Notes: a model not told the origin generated them from the letters alone. Numbered from the stretch's first letter, positions 9,650-19,589 are shown. The stretch is 64,000 bases of DNA from Phaeospirillum sp. (GCA_030651575.1 JAUSFB010000027.1:1-64000), one strand, 5' to 3'. Program-made: numbers and translations.

Positions 9650-9805
9650 ATGCCAAGATCTTCCCAGGGCGGCATGGCCGTCATTCTGACCGGGGCAAAA
9701 ACCCAAAGAAATCTGGCCTCCGCACCGTCCAGACCCCGCGCTGGGCGGGCATCGAAGCGGGGGCGCACCGTCGTCGGCGGGTTGATGTATTCTCAGGACA
9801 CTTGA
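9650..9805 (+). CDS. Possible 51-residue basic peptide or leader ORF ahead of kup
   Basis: The ATG at 9650 follows AAGGGG (9638-9643) at a 6-nt spacing and lies about 22 nt after the predicted transcription start. It encodes a basic, Arg/Ser/Ala-rich peptide (MPRSSQGGMAVILTG...) ending 55 nt before kup. It resembles no known family. It may be a leader peptide or a chance ORF in a leader; initiation signals are its only support. Confidence 0.35.
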   Translation: MPRSSQGGMAVILTGAKTQRNLASAPSRPRAGRASKRGRTVVGGLMYSQDT

Positions 9806-9860
9806 CTCCTGGCCCATTCCGGGTAGGCATGTGCGCTGAGATCTAGGGGGGACACCAGAC

Positions 9861-11750
9861 ATGACGGCCAACCCGGGCCACGAAAAGTCCCGGAACGTTG
9901 CCGGGCTGATGCTCGCCGCCATCGGCGTGGTATTCGGCGATATCGGCACCAGCCCGCTCTACGCCATGAAGGAGACCTTCAGCGGCCCCCATGCCGTGGC
10001 GCTCGATCGCGGCAACATCCTGGGGGTGCTATCGCTGATCTTCTGGGCGATCACCATTATCGTCTCGCTCAAATACGTCATCATCATCATGCGCGCCGAC
10101 AACCGCGGCGAGGGCGGCTCGCTGGCCCTGCTGGCTCTGGTCAGTCACGCCGCCGAGGGGCACAAGCGCCTGCCCATGCTGGTCAGCGCCCTGGGCATCT
10201 TCGCCGCCGCCCTGTTCTACGGCGACAGCATCATCACCCCGGCGATTTCCGTGCTGTCGGCGGTAGAAGGGCTCCAGGTCGCCGCCCCCCATCTGGAGCA
10301 ATGGGTGGTGCCGCTGACCCTGATGATTCTGTTCGTGCTGTTCGCCATCCAGTCCCACGGCACCGATCTGGTCGGCAAGATGTTTGGGCCGGTGATGCTG
10401 ATCTGGTTCGGCACCCTGGCGGTCCTGGGGGTGAAGAACATCGCCCACGCCCCCTCGGTCCTGGCGGCGCTCAGCCCCCACTACGCCATCATGTTCGTCT
10501 ATCACGAAGGCTGGCACGCCTTCCTGGCGCTGGGCTCGGTGGTGCTGGCGGTGACCGGCGCCGAGGCGCTGTACACGGATATGGGCCATTTCGGCCGCCT
10601 GCCCATCCGGCTGGCCTGGTATCTCCTGGTGCTGCCGGCCCTGGTGCTGTGCTATTTCGGCCAGGGCGCCCTGCTGATTCACGATCCTTCCGCCATCGCC
10701 AGCCCGTTTTTCAAGCTGGCCCCGGCCCATCTGGCGCTGCCGCTGGTGGTACTTGCCACCATGGCGACGGTGATCGCCTCCCAGGCGGTGATCTCCGGCG
10801 CCTTTTCGGTGACGCGCCAGGCGATTCAGCTGGGCTTCCTGCCGCGCATGGAGATCATCCACACCTCCAAGGACGAGATGGGACAGATCTACCTGCCCTT
10901 CGTCAACTGGCTGCTGATGATCCTGGTCATGGTCCTGGTGGTGGGGTTCAAGACCTCCAGCAATCTGGCCGCCGCCTATGGCGTCGCGGTGACGGGAACC
11001 ATGGTGATCGACGCGTTGCTGGTCGGCACGGTGATGCTGCTGATCTGGAAGTGGAATCCCAGACGGGTCAAGATCTTCATCGGCGGCTTCCTGGTGGTGG
11101 ATCTGGCTTTCTTCCTGGCCAACTCCATCAAGATCCCCGACGGTGGCTGGTTCCCCCTGGTGATCGGCGGCATCCTGTTCACCGTGCTGACCACCTGGAA
11201 GCATGGCCGCCAACGGCTGCTGGCGCGGCAGCGCAAGGACGCCTTCCCGGTGGAGGACTTCCTGGCCAGCCTGTCCGACCGGGTGCCGCGCGTGCCCGGC
11301 ACCGCCGTCTTCCTGACCGGAACATCGGAGGGCGTACCCATCGCCCTGATGCACAACATGAAGCACAACAAGATCATCCACGAGCGGGTGGTGCTGCTGA
11401 CCGTCCAGGTCGAGGAAGTGCCGTTCGTCCCCGAGGAAAACCGGCTGGAAAACCGGCTGCTGGCCCCCGGCTTCCATCGGGTGTTCCTGCGCTATGGCTT
11501 CATGGAAAGCCCCAACATTCCCAAGGCGCTGGCCCATGCCCGCACCGACCAGTTGGGCTTCTTCTACGAGCCCATGTCCGTCTCGTACTTCGTCTCGCGC
11601 GAGACCCTGATTCCACTGCCAAAGGAGGGTCTCGCCGGTTGGCGCGACCAGCTGTTCGCCACCCTGGCGCGCATGGCCACCAGCGCCATGGACTTCTTCC
11701 ACCTGCCCAGCAATCGCGTGGTCGAGCTGGGCAGCCAGATAGAGATCTAA
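9861..11750 (+). CDS. kup: Potassium uptake protein, KUP/HAK/KT family (copy 1)
   Basis: 629 residues, normal for Kup. It carries the family signature GDIGTSPLYA near the N-terminus, about 12 hydrophobic segments, and a conserved cytosolic C-terminal part (ALMHNMKHNKIIHERVVLLTV). Kup proteins import K+ with protons and are thought to work best at low external pH or high osmolarity. The start is set by a G-rich Shine-Dalgarno in ctaggggggac. The second kup gene begins 2 nt after its stop, so the two form one transcript with coupled translation. Loop regions differ between the copies. Confidence 0.95.
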   Translation: MTANPGHEKSRNVAGLMLAAIGVVFGDIGTSPLYAMKETFSGPHAVALDRGNILGVLSLIFWAITIIVSLKYVIIIMRADNRGEGGSLALLALVSHAAEGHKRLPMLVSALGIFAAALFYGDSIITPAISVLSAVEGLQVAAPHLEQWVVPLTLMILFVLFAIQSHGTDLVGKMFGPVMLIWFGTLAVLGVKNIAHAPSVLAALSPHYAIMFVYHEGWHAFLALGSVVLAVTGAEALYTDMGHFGRLPIRLAWYLLVLPALVLCYFGQGALLIHDPSAIASPFFKLAPAHLALPLVVLATMATVIASQAVISGAFSVTRQAIQLGFLPRMEIIHTSKDEMGQIYLPFVNWLLMILVMVLVVGFKTSSNLAAAYGVAVTGTMVIDALLVGTVMLLIWKWNPRRVKIFIGGFLVVDLAFFLANSIKIPDGGWFPLVIGGILFTVLTTWKHGRQRLLARQRKDAFPVEDFLASLSDRVPRVPGTAVFLTGTSEGVPIALMHNMKHNKIIHERVVLLTVQVEEVPFVPEENRLENRLLAPGFHRVFLRYGFMESPNIPKALAHARTDQLGFFYEPMSVSYFVSRETLIPLPKEGLAGWRDQLFATLARMATSAMDFFHLPSNRVVELGSQIEI

Positions 11751-11751
11751 A

Positions 11752-13653
11752 ATGGAAGCAGCAGCCCCCCCGAAGCAACCCCCGGCCGGCATCCGTCGCC
11801 TGAGCGGCCTGTCCCTGGCCGCCATGGGGGTGGTCTACGGCGATATCGGCACCAGCCCGCTCTACACCCTCAAGGAATGCTTCGCCCCCAACCACGGGGT
11901 GCCGCTGACGCCGGAAAACGTCTACGGCATCGCCTCGCTGGTGTTTTGGGCCATCATCATCGTCGTCACCCTGAAATACGTGCTGTTCGTCATGCGCGCC
12001 GACAACCGGGGTGAGGGCGGCATCCTCGCCCTGCTGGCCCTGGCCATGCGCGCCACCGGCAGCGACAAGAACCATGTGGGCATCTTGATGGTGCTGGGTC
12101 TGATCGGGGCGGCGCTGTTCTACGGCGACGGCATGATCACCCCGGCCATTTCCGTGCTGTCGGCGGTCGAGGGGCTGGAGGTGGGAACCCCGATCTTTGC
12201 CCCCTTCGTCGTGCCCATCACCCTGGTGGTGCTGACCGGCCTGTTCGCCATCCAAAGCCACGGAACCGAGCTGGTCGGCCGCCTGTTCGGCCCGGTGATG
12301 CTGGTGTGGTTCCTCGCCCTGGCGGCGCTGGGGCTGAACGAAATCATCGGCCACCCCGCCATCCTGGGCTCGATCAATCCCGCCTATGGCGCCGCCTTCG
12401 TATACAACCACGGCTGGATCGCCTTCATGGTGCTGGGCTCGGTGGTGCTGGCGGTGACGGGCGGCGAGGCGCTTTACGCCGATATGGGCCATTTCGGCAA
12501 GCTGCCGATCCAGCTGGCCTGGTTCGTCGTGGTGCTGCCGGCGCTGGCGCTGAACTATTTCGGTCAGGCGGCCCTGATGCTCGCCGACCCGGAAGCGGCG
12601 CGCAACCCGTTCTATCTGCTGGTGCCGGACTGGGGGCTTTATCCCATGGTGGCGCTGTCGACCCTGGCCACGGTGATCGCCAGTCAGGCGGTGATTTCCG
12701 GGGTGTTCTCCCTGTCGCGCCAAGCGGTGCAGCTGGGCTATTCGCCGCGTCTCGACATCCGGCACACTTCGGACGAGGAAGAGGGGCAGATCTATATCCC
12801 CCGCGCCAACTGGGGCCTGCTGATCGCCATTATCGCCCTGGTGGTGGGGTTCAAAAGCTCCAGCAATCTGGCAGCCGCCTACGGCATCGCCGTCACCGGC
12901 ACTATGGCGGCCACCACCGTGCTGGCGCTGGTGGTGGCGCGCACCCGCTGGAAGTGGCCGCTCTGGCTGTGCCTCGCCCTGGGCGCGGTCTTCCTGGTGA
13001 TTGATCTGGCCTTCTTCGGGGCCAATCTGCTGAAGGTCGCCAACGGCGGCTGGTTTCCGCTGGCCATCGGCGCGGTCATCTTCCTGCTGATGGCCACCTG
13101 GCGGCGCGGCCGCCAGATCCTGACCAAGCGCCTGGCCGAGGGCGCCATGCCGCTGGACATGTTCCTGAAGCAGCAAAAGGACTCCACCAACATCATCCGG
13201 GTCCGGGGCACCGCCATCTTCATGACCGGCGACCCGTCGACGGTTCCCATCGCCCTGCTGCACAACCTGAAGCACAACAAGGCCCTGCATCAACGGGTGG
13301 TGTTCATGACGGTGGTCACCGAGGACATCCCCCGCGTCTCCGCCCGCGACCGGGTGGTGGTCGAGGGGCTGGTGGAGGGCTTTTACCGCATCACCGTCCG
13401 TTACGGCTTCTTCCAGGAGCCCGATATTCCCAAGGTTTTGCGCCTGTGCAAGGCCTTCGGCCTGGAATTCGACATGATGGACACCTCGTTCTTCCTGGGC
13501 CGCGAGACCCTGATCTCCTCGGTCCATCCCGAAATGGCGGAATGGCGCGAGCGTCTGTTCGTGGTGATGAGCCGCAACGCGGTCAGCGCCACCGACTTTT
13601 TCCGCATCCCCGCCGGCCGGATGGTCGAACTGGGCGTCCAGGTCCAACTATAG
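11752..13653 (+). CDS. kup: Potassium uptake protein, KUP/HAK/KT family (copy 2)
   Basis: 633 residues, same fold and signature as copy 1 (YGDIGTSPLYTLKE; LLHNLKHNKALHQRVVFMTV). It starts one nucleotide after the TAA of copy 1 with only a weak Shine-Dalgarno, suggesting re-initiation by ribosomes finishing copy 1. The two proteins are clearly paralogous but well diverged in the cytosolic tail and in the loop after DIRHTSDEEEGQIY. Tandem kup genes occur in several alphaproteobacteria; different affinity or regulation is the usual inference. Confidence 0.95.
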   Translation: MEAAAPPKQPPAGIRRLSGLSLAAMGVVYGDIGTSPLYTLKECFAPNHGVPLTPENVYGIASLVFWAIIIVVTLKYVLFVMRADNRGEGGILALLALAMRATGSDKNHVGILMVLGLIGAALFYGDGMITPAISVLSAVEGLEVGTPIFAPFVVPITLVVLTGLFAIQSHGTELVGRLFGPVMLVWFLALAALGLNEIIGHPAILGSINPAYGAAFVYNHGWIAFMVLGSVVLAVTGGEALYADMGHFGKLPIQLAWFVVVLPALALNYFGQAALMLADPEAARNPFYLLVPDWGLYPMVALSTLATVIASQAVISGVFSLSRQAVQLGYSPRLDIRHTSDEEEGQIYIPRANWGLLIAIIALVVGFKSSSNLAAAYGIAVTGTMAATTVLALVVARTRWKWPLWLCLALGAVFLVIDLAFFGANLLKVANGGWFPLAIGAVIFLLMATWRRGRQILTKRLAEGAMPLDMFLKQQKDSTNIIRVRGTAIFMTGDPSTVPIALLHNLKHNKALHQRVVFMTVVTEDIPRVSARDRVVVEGLVEGFYRITVRYGFFQEPDIPKVLRLCKAFGLEFDMMDTSFFLGRETLISSVHPEMAEWRERLFVVMSRNAVSATDFFRIPAGRMVELGVQVQL

Positions 13654-13740
13654 CCGCATGACGAGAAGTTAATCCCCAGGATCATTGACAGCGTGGCCGC
13701 CCCGGTGCTGTTGTTCCCGCCGCGACAGGAAGGATCGGTC

Positions 13741-15867
13741 ATGGGTGCGATGCGGGTACTATCGACGGCTTTGCTGGCCTGGGGCTGGTCCTGCGCCATG
13801 GCTGCCGCCGGCGAGTCCGCCGCCTCGGATTGGGCGAAAAGCGAGTCCGGTCAGGTCCGCCTGATCAGCGCCGTCACGGCCGCCGGAACCGCCCCGACCC
13901 TGCGGCTCGGCCTTCAGTTCAAACTGGAGCCGGGCTGGAAGATCTACTGGCGCAGCCCCGGCGACGCCGGCTATCCCCCCAAACTCGACTGGAGCGGTTC
14001 GACCAATCTGGGCGCGCCCTCCCTGCGCTGGCCGGCGCCGCACCGTTTCGTGCTGGCCGGCTTGCAGAACCACGGCTATGTGGACGAGGTGGTGCTGCCG
14101 CTGGAAGCGCCCATCGCCGCGCCGGGGCAGCCGGTGGGACTAAGGCTGGCGGTGGAGTTCCTGGCCTGCGCCAAGATCTGCGTGCCGCAACATGCCGACC
14201 TCGCGCTCGACCTTGCCGCCGGGGCCGCCGAGGCCTCCGCCTTCGCCCATGATATCGGTCGCTTCACCGCCCTGGTTCCAGGCGACGGCGCCCGTCACGG
14301 CCTCGGCCTGGACTCGGTCGAGGCCATCGGCGACGGCGACGCCTCGCTGCTGCGCCTCACCCTTGCCGCCACCGAGCCCCTGAACGAGCCGGACGCCTTT
14401 ATCGAAGCCGACGACGTCGCCGCTTTCGAGCAGCCGCGCGTCACCCTGTCCGCCGACCGCCGCCATGCCGTGATCGAAGTGCCGGTAGCGCCCAAGACCC
14501 TGCTAAAGCCCCTGGCCGGCGCGCCGCTCCGGATTACCGTGGTCGATGGCCTGCGCTCGCTGGAAGCCTCGGCAACGCCGGTTGCCGGCGTCGCGGCTCC
14601 GGCCGGCGGTCCCGGCCTGCTGGCCATGATGGCGGTGGCGCTGCTGGGCGGCCTGATCCTCAATCTGATGCCCTGCGTACTGCCGGTACTGTCCATCAAG
14701 ATCCTGGGCGTCCTGGGCCATGGCGGGGGCGAGCGCGCCCATGTGCGGGCCAGCTTCCTGGCCTCGGCCTCCGGCATCGTGGCGTCGTTCATGGCCCTGG
14801 CGGGACTGGCGGTGGCGGTCAAGCAAGCCGGCGCCGCGGTGGGCTGGGGCATCCAGTTCCAGCAACCCGGCTTCCTGGCGGTCATGGTGCTGCTGCTGGG
14901 CCTGTTCGCCGCCAATCTGTGGGGCGCGTTCGAGGTTCCCATGCCGACCTGGCTGCTGAACCGCAAGGGCGGCGGCGGCGTCCCCCATCACACCGTGCTG
15001 GGCCATTTCATGTCGGGAGCCTTCGCCACCTTGCTGGCCACCCCGTGCTCGGCCCCTTTCCTGGGTACCGCCATCGGCTTTGCCCTGGCGCGCGGCCCGG
15101 CGGAAATCACCGCCATCTTCGCCAGCCTGGGCCTCGGCATGGCCGCCCCCTATCTGGCAGTGGCGGCGTGGCCCGACGCGGCGTTGAAGCTGCCCAAGCC
15201 GGGCGGCTGGATGATCACCGTGCGCAAGGCGCTGGGCGTGGCGCTGGCCGGAACCGGGCTGTGGCTGCTGACCGTGCTGGCGGTCCAGGCCGGAGCGGCG
15301 GCGGCGCTGGTTTCGGGCGGGGCGGTGGCGCTGGCCGTGGTGGTGCTGGCGCTGAGGCCCCGCATGCCGGCCTCCGCCCACTCGGCGGCGGCGGCCTTCA
15401 TCGTCGCCCTGGCCGGTCTGGCCCTGGCGGCCCCCTATCACGGCGACGGCGGCGGCGAGGCCTCCACCCCCTCGGCCGGCGGCATTCCCTGGATAAGCTT
15501 CGACCGCGCCGCCATCCCCGGACTGGCAGGCGGCGGCAAGCTGGTCTTCGTCGACGTCACCGCCGACTGGTGCATCACCTGCAAGGTCAACAAGGCGGCG
15601 GTGGTCGAGCGCGGCGAGGTGGCGCGCCGCCTGTCCGCCGCCGACGTGGTCGCCATGAAGGCCGACTGGACCAAACCCGACGAAGCCATTTCCCGCTATC
15701 TTGCCTCGTTCGGGCGCTATGGCATTCCATTCAATGCCGTCTATGGCCCCGCCGCGCCGGACGGCATCCCGCTCTCGGAACTCCTCGGCGAATCGGAAAT
15801 CCTGGCCGCCCTGAACAAGGCCGCCGGCTCGTCCGAAAGTCCGACCTCCGGCCGCCCGAATCGATGA
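13741..15867 (+). CDS. Thiol:disulfide interchange protein, DsbD/ScsB family
   Basis: 708 residues. The ATG at 13741 has AGGAAGG upstream and starts a signal peptide (MRVLSTALLAWGWSCAMAAAG); the in-frame ATG at 13693 is less likely. The N-terminal periplasmic domain (about 30-290) has a cysteine pair in LACAKICVPQ. The central membrane domain (about 295-560) has the DsbD signatures NLMPCVLPVLSIKILG and ATPCSAPFLG. The C-terminal thioredoxin-like domain has TADWCITCKVNK. The protein passes electrons from cytosolic thioredoxin across the membrane to periplasmic partners. The long N-terminal domain resembles ScsB rather than classical DsbD. No partner oxidoreductase is adjacent. Confidence 0.9.
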   Translation: MGAMRVLSTALLAWGWSCAMAAAGESAASDWAKSESGQVRLISAVTAAGTAPTLRLGLQFKLEPGWKIYWRSPGDAGYPPKLDWSGSTNLGAPSLRWPAPHRFVLAGLQNHGYVDEVVLPLEAPIAAPGQPVGLRLAVEFLACAKICVPQHADLALDLAAGAAEASAFAHDIGRFTALVPGDGARHGLGLDSVEAIGDGDASLLRLTLAATEPLNEPDAFIEADDVAAFEQPRVTLSADRRHAVIEVPVAPKTLLKPLAGAPLRITVVDGLRSLEASATPVAGVAAPAGGPGLLAMMAVALLGGLILNLMPCVLPVLSIKILGVLGHGGGERAHVRASFLASASGIVASFMALAGLAVAVKQAGAAVGWGIQFQQPGFLAVMVLLLGLFAANLWGAFEVPMPTWLLNRKGGGGVPHHTVLGHFMSGAFATLLATPCSAPFLGTAIGFALARGPAEITAIFASLGLGMAAPYLAVAAWPDAALKLPKPGGWMITVRKALGVALAGTGLWLLTVLAVQAGAAAALVSGGAVALAVVVLALRPRMPASAHSAAAAFIVALAGLALAAPYHGDGGGEASTPSAGGIPWISFDRAAIPGLAGGGKLVFVDVTADWCITCKVNKAAVVERGEVARRLSAADVVAMKADWTKPDEAISRYLASFGRYGIPFNAVYGPAAPDGIPLSELLGESEILAALNKAAGSSESPTSGRPNR

Positions 15868-15971
15868 AATGACCGGGGCGATGCATCATTCTTGAATAAT
15901 TTTAATGTCGTAGGGCTTTACCCCCTGCCCCGCCTATGAAAGAGTGCCCCGTCCCTGACCCTAGAGTGCCC

Positions 15972-16946
15972 ATGATCACCATCGACGACCTGACCCATAT
16001 TTATCCTGGAAGCCGCAAGGTTCCCGCCCGCACCGCCATCTCCGGGTTGAGCCTGGGGGTCAGGGAGGGCGAGTTCGTCATCCTGTCCGGCCCCAACGGC
16101 AGCGGCAAATCGACCCTGTTCCGAATCCTGTGCGGTCTGGCGCTGCCCAGCTTGGGCCGCGTCTCCATCGCCGGCTTCGACCTGTTCGCCCAGCCGGCCA
16201 AGGTGCGCGAGATCATGGGGGTGGTGTTCCAGAGCCCGGCGGTGGACAAGCACCTGTCGGTGGCGGAAAATCTGGCGATCCACGGCGACCTCTACGGCCT
16301 GTCGGGGGCGGAATACCGCTCGCGCCGCGAAGAAGCGTTAAGCTGGACCGATCTGGCCGACCGCCTGGACCAACAGGTTTCCACCCTGTCGGGCGGTCTG
16401 GCGCGACAGGTGGAGTTGGCCAAGGTTCTGATGACCAATCCCAAGGTGCTGCTGCTGGACGAGCCCACCACCGGGCTTGATCCGGTATCGCGCCGCAACT
16501 TTCTCGACGCCCTGCACCGCCTGCAAAAGGCGCGCGGCATGACCGTGCTGATGACCAGCCACGTCTTCGCCGAAGCCGACGATGTGGACCGTGTCGCCAT
16601 CATGCGCGAGGGTAAATTGCTGGCCTATGACAGTCCCAAGGCGCTGAAAGCCATGATCGGCACCGAGATGGTGGTGCTTCAGGCCAAGGACACCGAGGGA
16701 CTGGCGGCGCGGTTGCGCGCCGAAATGGGGCTGGCGGTGCGCTGCATCGGCGACGAGGTCCGCCTGGAGGAGACCGAGAACGGCGAAAGCCTGCCGCTGC
16801 TGGAAAAGATCCTCGACCGCTACCGGCCCGAGGTGCTGTCCATCTCCATCAAGCAACCCGGCCTCGACGACGTTTTCGTCCATGTCACCAGCCGCGCCGT
16901 GCCCGACCATGCCCTGGCGATCGACCTGAAAAGGACCGGCTCATGA
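15972..16946 (+). CDS. ABC transporter ATP-binding protein (ABC-2 exporter type)
   Basis: 324 residues from the ATG at 15972; the ATG at 15936 would add a non-homologous 12 residues. Walker A is GPNGSGKST, the signature LSGGLARQVELAK, and Walker B VLLLDEPTTGLDP with the H-loop in MTSHVF. A C-terminal extension with VLSISIKQPGLDDVFVHVTSR is typical of NatA/CcmA-like ATPases. It overlaps the permease gene by ATGA, so the two form an exporter. The substrate is not visible from sequence. Confidence 0.92.
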   Translation: MITIDDLTHIYPGSRKVPARTAISGLSLGVREGEFVILSGPNGSGKSTLFRILCGLALPSLGRVSIAGFDLFAQPAKVREIMGVVFQSPAVDKHLSVAENLAIHGDLYGLSGAEYRSRREEALSWTDLADRLDQQVSTLSGGLARQVELAKVLMTNPKVLLLDEPTTGLDPVSRRNFLDALHRLQKARGMTVLMTSHVFAEADDVDRVAIMREGKLLAYDSPKALKAMIGTEMVVLQAKDTEGLAARLRAEMGLAVRCIGDEVRLEETENGESLPLLEKILDRYRPEVLSISIKQPGLDDVFVHVTSRAVPDHALAIDLKRTGS

Positions 16947-17734
16947 GCGCCCTGATCCGGGTTTCGCTGTCCCTGGCCAAGCGCGAGTTCACCCGCTTCA
17001 TCCGCCAGCCCCAGCGCGTCATCGGCACGGTGGCGCAGCCGCTGCTGTTCTGGCTGTTCCTGGGGGCCGGTTTCGCCGGATCGTTCCGGCCGGCCGGGAT
17101 GGAAGGCGTCAGCTATCTCGAATACTTCTACCCCGGCGTCATGCTGATGATGATGCTGTTCGCCAGCATCTTCTCGTCCATCACCATCATCGAGGACCGC
17201 GACGCCGGCTTTCTCCAGGGCGTTCTGGTCGCCCCGGTCTCGCGCCTCGCCATCGTACTGGGCAAGGTGCTGGGCTGCACCTCCATCGCCATGGTCCAGA
17301 CCCTGATCTTCACCATCGCCGCCCCGTTCCTGGGCCTGAACCTGGGGTTCGGCAGTCTGGTCATGCTGCTGATGGGCTTCGTGCTGACGGGGGTCGGCTT
17401 TTCGGCGCTGGGCTTCCTGCTGGCCTGGGGGATGAAGTCCACCTCGGCCTTCCACGCGGTGATGATGGTGTTCCTGATGCCGCTGTGGATGCTGTCGGGC
17501 GCCTTGTTCCCGCTGGGCAACGTGCCCCAGGCCATGAAGCTGGTGATGCTGGCCAATCCGGTCAGTCACGCCCTGATCATCATCCGGGCGCCGTTCTATT
17601 ACGGCCCCCAGGTGCTGCTGGCCGATCCCCACTACCTGACTTCGCTGGCCGTCACCATCGCCTGGGCGGTGCTGTGCCTGGGCCTGTCCATGGCCCGCGT
17701 CAACAAGCGGGAACGGGGCGTCGCGGCGGCGTAG
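16943..17734 (+). CDS. ABC-2 type transporter permease
   Basis: 263 residues with six hydrophobic segments and the ABC-2 layout: FTRFIRQPQRVIGTVAQP before the first segment, GVSYLEYFYPGVMLM, and the conserved LMPLWMLSGALFPL. The start overlaps the stop of its ATPase. It probably dimerises to form the channel. It ends 13 nt from the convergent Atm1-like gene. Such pairs export drugs, polysaccharides or act in copper/cytochrome assembly; no neighbour decides. Confidence 0.9.
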   Translation: MSALIRVSLSLAKREFTRFIRQPQRVIGTVAQPLLFWLFLGAGFAGSFRPAGMEGVSYLEYFYPGVMLMMMLFASIFSSITIIEDRDAGFLQGVLVAPVSRLAIVLGKVLGCTSIAMVQTLIFTIAAPFLGLNLGFGSLVMLLMGFVLTGVGFSALGFLLAWGMKSTSAFHAVMMVFLMPLWMLSGALFPLGNVPQAMKLVMLANPVSHALIIIRAPFYYGPQVLLADPHYLTSLAVTIAWAVLCLGLSMARVNKRERGVAAA

Positions 17735-17747
17735 CCCTTCTTTGAAC

Positions 17748-19589
17748 CTACACCAGCTCTCCCGCCAGCTTTTCCTGTAGGGCGGCGGCTTCTTGCTGCC
17801 TGCGCCACATCTCGGCATAGCGGCCATGGGCGGCCAGCAGTTCGGCGTGGCGGCCGCGTTCGATGACGCGGCCCTTGTCCAGCACCAGGATCTCGTCGGC
17901 ATCGACCACGGTGGACAGGCGGTGGGCGACGATCAGGGTGGTGCGGTCGCGCGACACCTCGCGCAGGGACACCTGGATCTCCTTCTCCGTATGGGTATCG
18001 AGCGCGCTGGTGGCCTCGTCGAAGATCAGGATGCGGGGCGACTTCAAGATGGTGCGCGCGATGGCGACCCGCTGCTTTTCGCCGCCCGACAGCTTCAGGC
18101 CGCGTTCGCCCACCCTGGTCTCGTAGCCCTGGGGCAGCGAGACCACGAAATCATGGATGCTGGCCAGCCGGGCCGCCTGCTCGATCTCGTCCTGAGACGC
18201 GCCGGGACGGCCATAGGCGATGTTGTAGCGGATGCTGTCGTTGAACAGGACGGTGTCCTGGGGAACGATGCCGATGGCGGCGCGCAGGGAGGCTTGGGTA
18301 ACGTCGCGGATGTCCTGGCCGTCGATGCTGACCGCCCCGGAATTGACGTCGTAGAAACGAAACAGCAGCCGCGAGATGGTGCTTTTGCCCGCCCCCGACG
18401 GGCCGACGATGGCGACGGTGCGCCCGGCCGGCACCACGAAGCCGACGCCATCCAGAATCCGGCGGTCGGGATCATAGCCGAAATGAACATCGTCGAAGCG
18501 GACCTCGCCGCCGGCGATCTCCAGCGGGCGGGCATGGGCGCCGTCCTCGATCTCGGCATTCTCGCGCAGCAGACGGAACATGGATTCCATGTCGGTCAGC
18601 GACTGCTTGATCTCGCGATAGACGAAGCCCAGGAAGTTCAGCGGCATGTAAAGCTGGATCAGATAAGCGTTGACCAGCACGAAGTCGCCCAGGGTCATGG
18701 CCCCGGAGGCGACGCCGCGCGCCGCCTGGATCATCACCAGGGTCAGGCCGATGGCGATGATGGCGCCCTGGCCGATATTCAGCATGGACAGCGTCACCTT
18801 GCTTTTGGTGGCGGCGCCTTCGTAGCGGGCCAGGGCCTTGTCGTAGCGGCCGGCCTCGTGGTCCTCGTTGCAGAAATACTTGACCGTCTCGAAATTCAGC
18901 AGCGAGTCGATGGCCTTGGTCGAGGCCTCGGAATCGGTCTCGTTCATGGCGCGGCGGTACTTGGTGCGCCACTCGGTGACGGTCAGGGTATAGGCGATAT
19001 AGACCGCGATGGTGGCCGCCGTGATCAGGGCAAAGCTGGAATCGTACAGCCCCCACAGCACCGCCGTGACCAGGACGATCTCCAGCAGGGTCGGCAGGAT
19101 GTTGAACAGCATGAAGTTCAGCAGGAACTCGATGCCCTTGGTGCCGCGTTCGATGGCGCGCGACACGCCGCCGGTCTGGCGGTCGAGGTGAAAGCGCAGA
19201 CCCAGCCGGTGGAGATGGCGAAACACGCCAAGCCCCACCGAGCGGATCGCCCGCTGGCCGACCTTGACGAATACGATGTCGCGCAACTCGCCGAAGGTGC
19301 CGCCCAGGATGCGGGCCAGGCCATAGGCCAGCAGGATCGCCACCGGCACGGCGACCACCATGTCCGGCCGGACGGTCAGCGCGTCCACCGCCTGCTTGTA
19401 GAGCAGCGGCACCCCCACCCCGACCCCCTTGGCCGCCACCAGGAGGATCATGGACAGCACGACCCGCAGCCGCAGCGCCGGCTCGCCCGGTGGCCACAGA
19501 TAGGGAAGCAGGGTCCGGATGGTGGTCCAGTCGGCGGCCGGCCCTTGGCCGCGCGCCTTGTCGAAGGTCGATGGGGTGCGAATTCTCAT
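17748..19589 (-). CDS. Atm1/HMT1-type ABC exporter (fused membrane and ATPase domains)
   Basis: 613 residues. Six membrane segments lie in about 35-320. The region VFRHLHRLGLRFHLDRQTGGVSRAIERG is the hallmark of the Atm1/ABCB7/HMT1 group. The ATPase domain (about 370-600) has GPSGAGKS, LSGGEKQRVAIAR and ILIFDEATSALD. Bacterial members export glutathione conjugates, metal-glutathione complexes or a sulfur/Fe-S precursor. It functions as a homodimer, is monocistronic, and is divergent from the receiver-pentapeptide gene. Confidence 0.93.
   Translation of the reverse strand: MRIRTPSTFDKARGQGPAADWTTIRTLLPYLWPPGEPALRLRVVLSMILLVAAKGVGVGVPLLYKQAVDALTVRPDMVVAVPVAILLAYGLARILGGTFGELRDIVFVKVGQRAIRSVGLGVFRHLHRLGLRFHLDRQTGGVSRAIERGTKGIEFLLNFMLFNILPTLLEIVLVTAVLWGLYDSSFALITAATIAVYIAYTLTVTEWRTKYRRAMNETDSEASTKAIDSLLNFETVKYFCNEDHEAGRYDKALARYEGAATKSKVTLSMLNIGQGAIIAIGLTLVMIQAARGVASGAMTLGDFVLVNAYLIQLYMPLNFLGFVYREIKQSLTDMESMFRLLRENAEIEDGAHARPLEIAGGEVRFDDVHFGYDPDRRILDGVGFVVPAGRTVAIVGPSGAGKSTISRLLFRFYDVNSGAVSIDGQDIRDVTQASLRAAIGIVPQDTVLFNDSIRYNIAYGRPGASQDEIEQAARLASIHDFVVSLPQGYETRVGERGLKLSGGEKQRVAIARTILKSPRILIFDEATSALDTHTEKEIQVSLREVSRDRTTLIVAHRLSTVVDADEILVLDKGRVIERGRHAELLAAHGRYAEMWRRQQEAAALQEKLAGELV

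Noticed and set aside
10029-13647. Two very long minus-strand ORFs opposite the kup genes
   Set aside because: His/Gln/Asp/Gly-rich composition typical of antisense frames; both kup genes on the plus strand have full family signatures.
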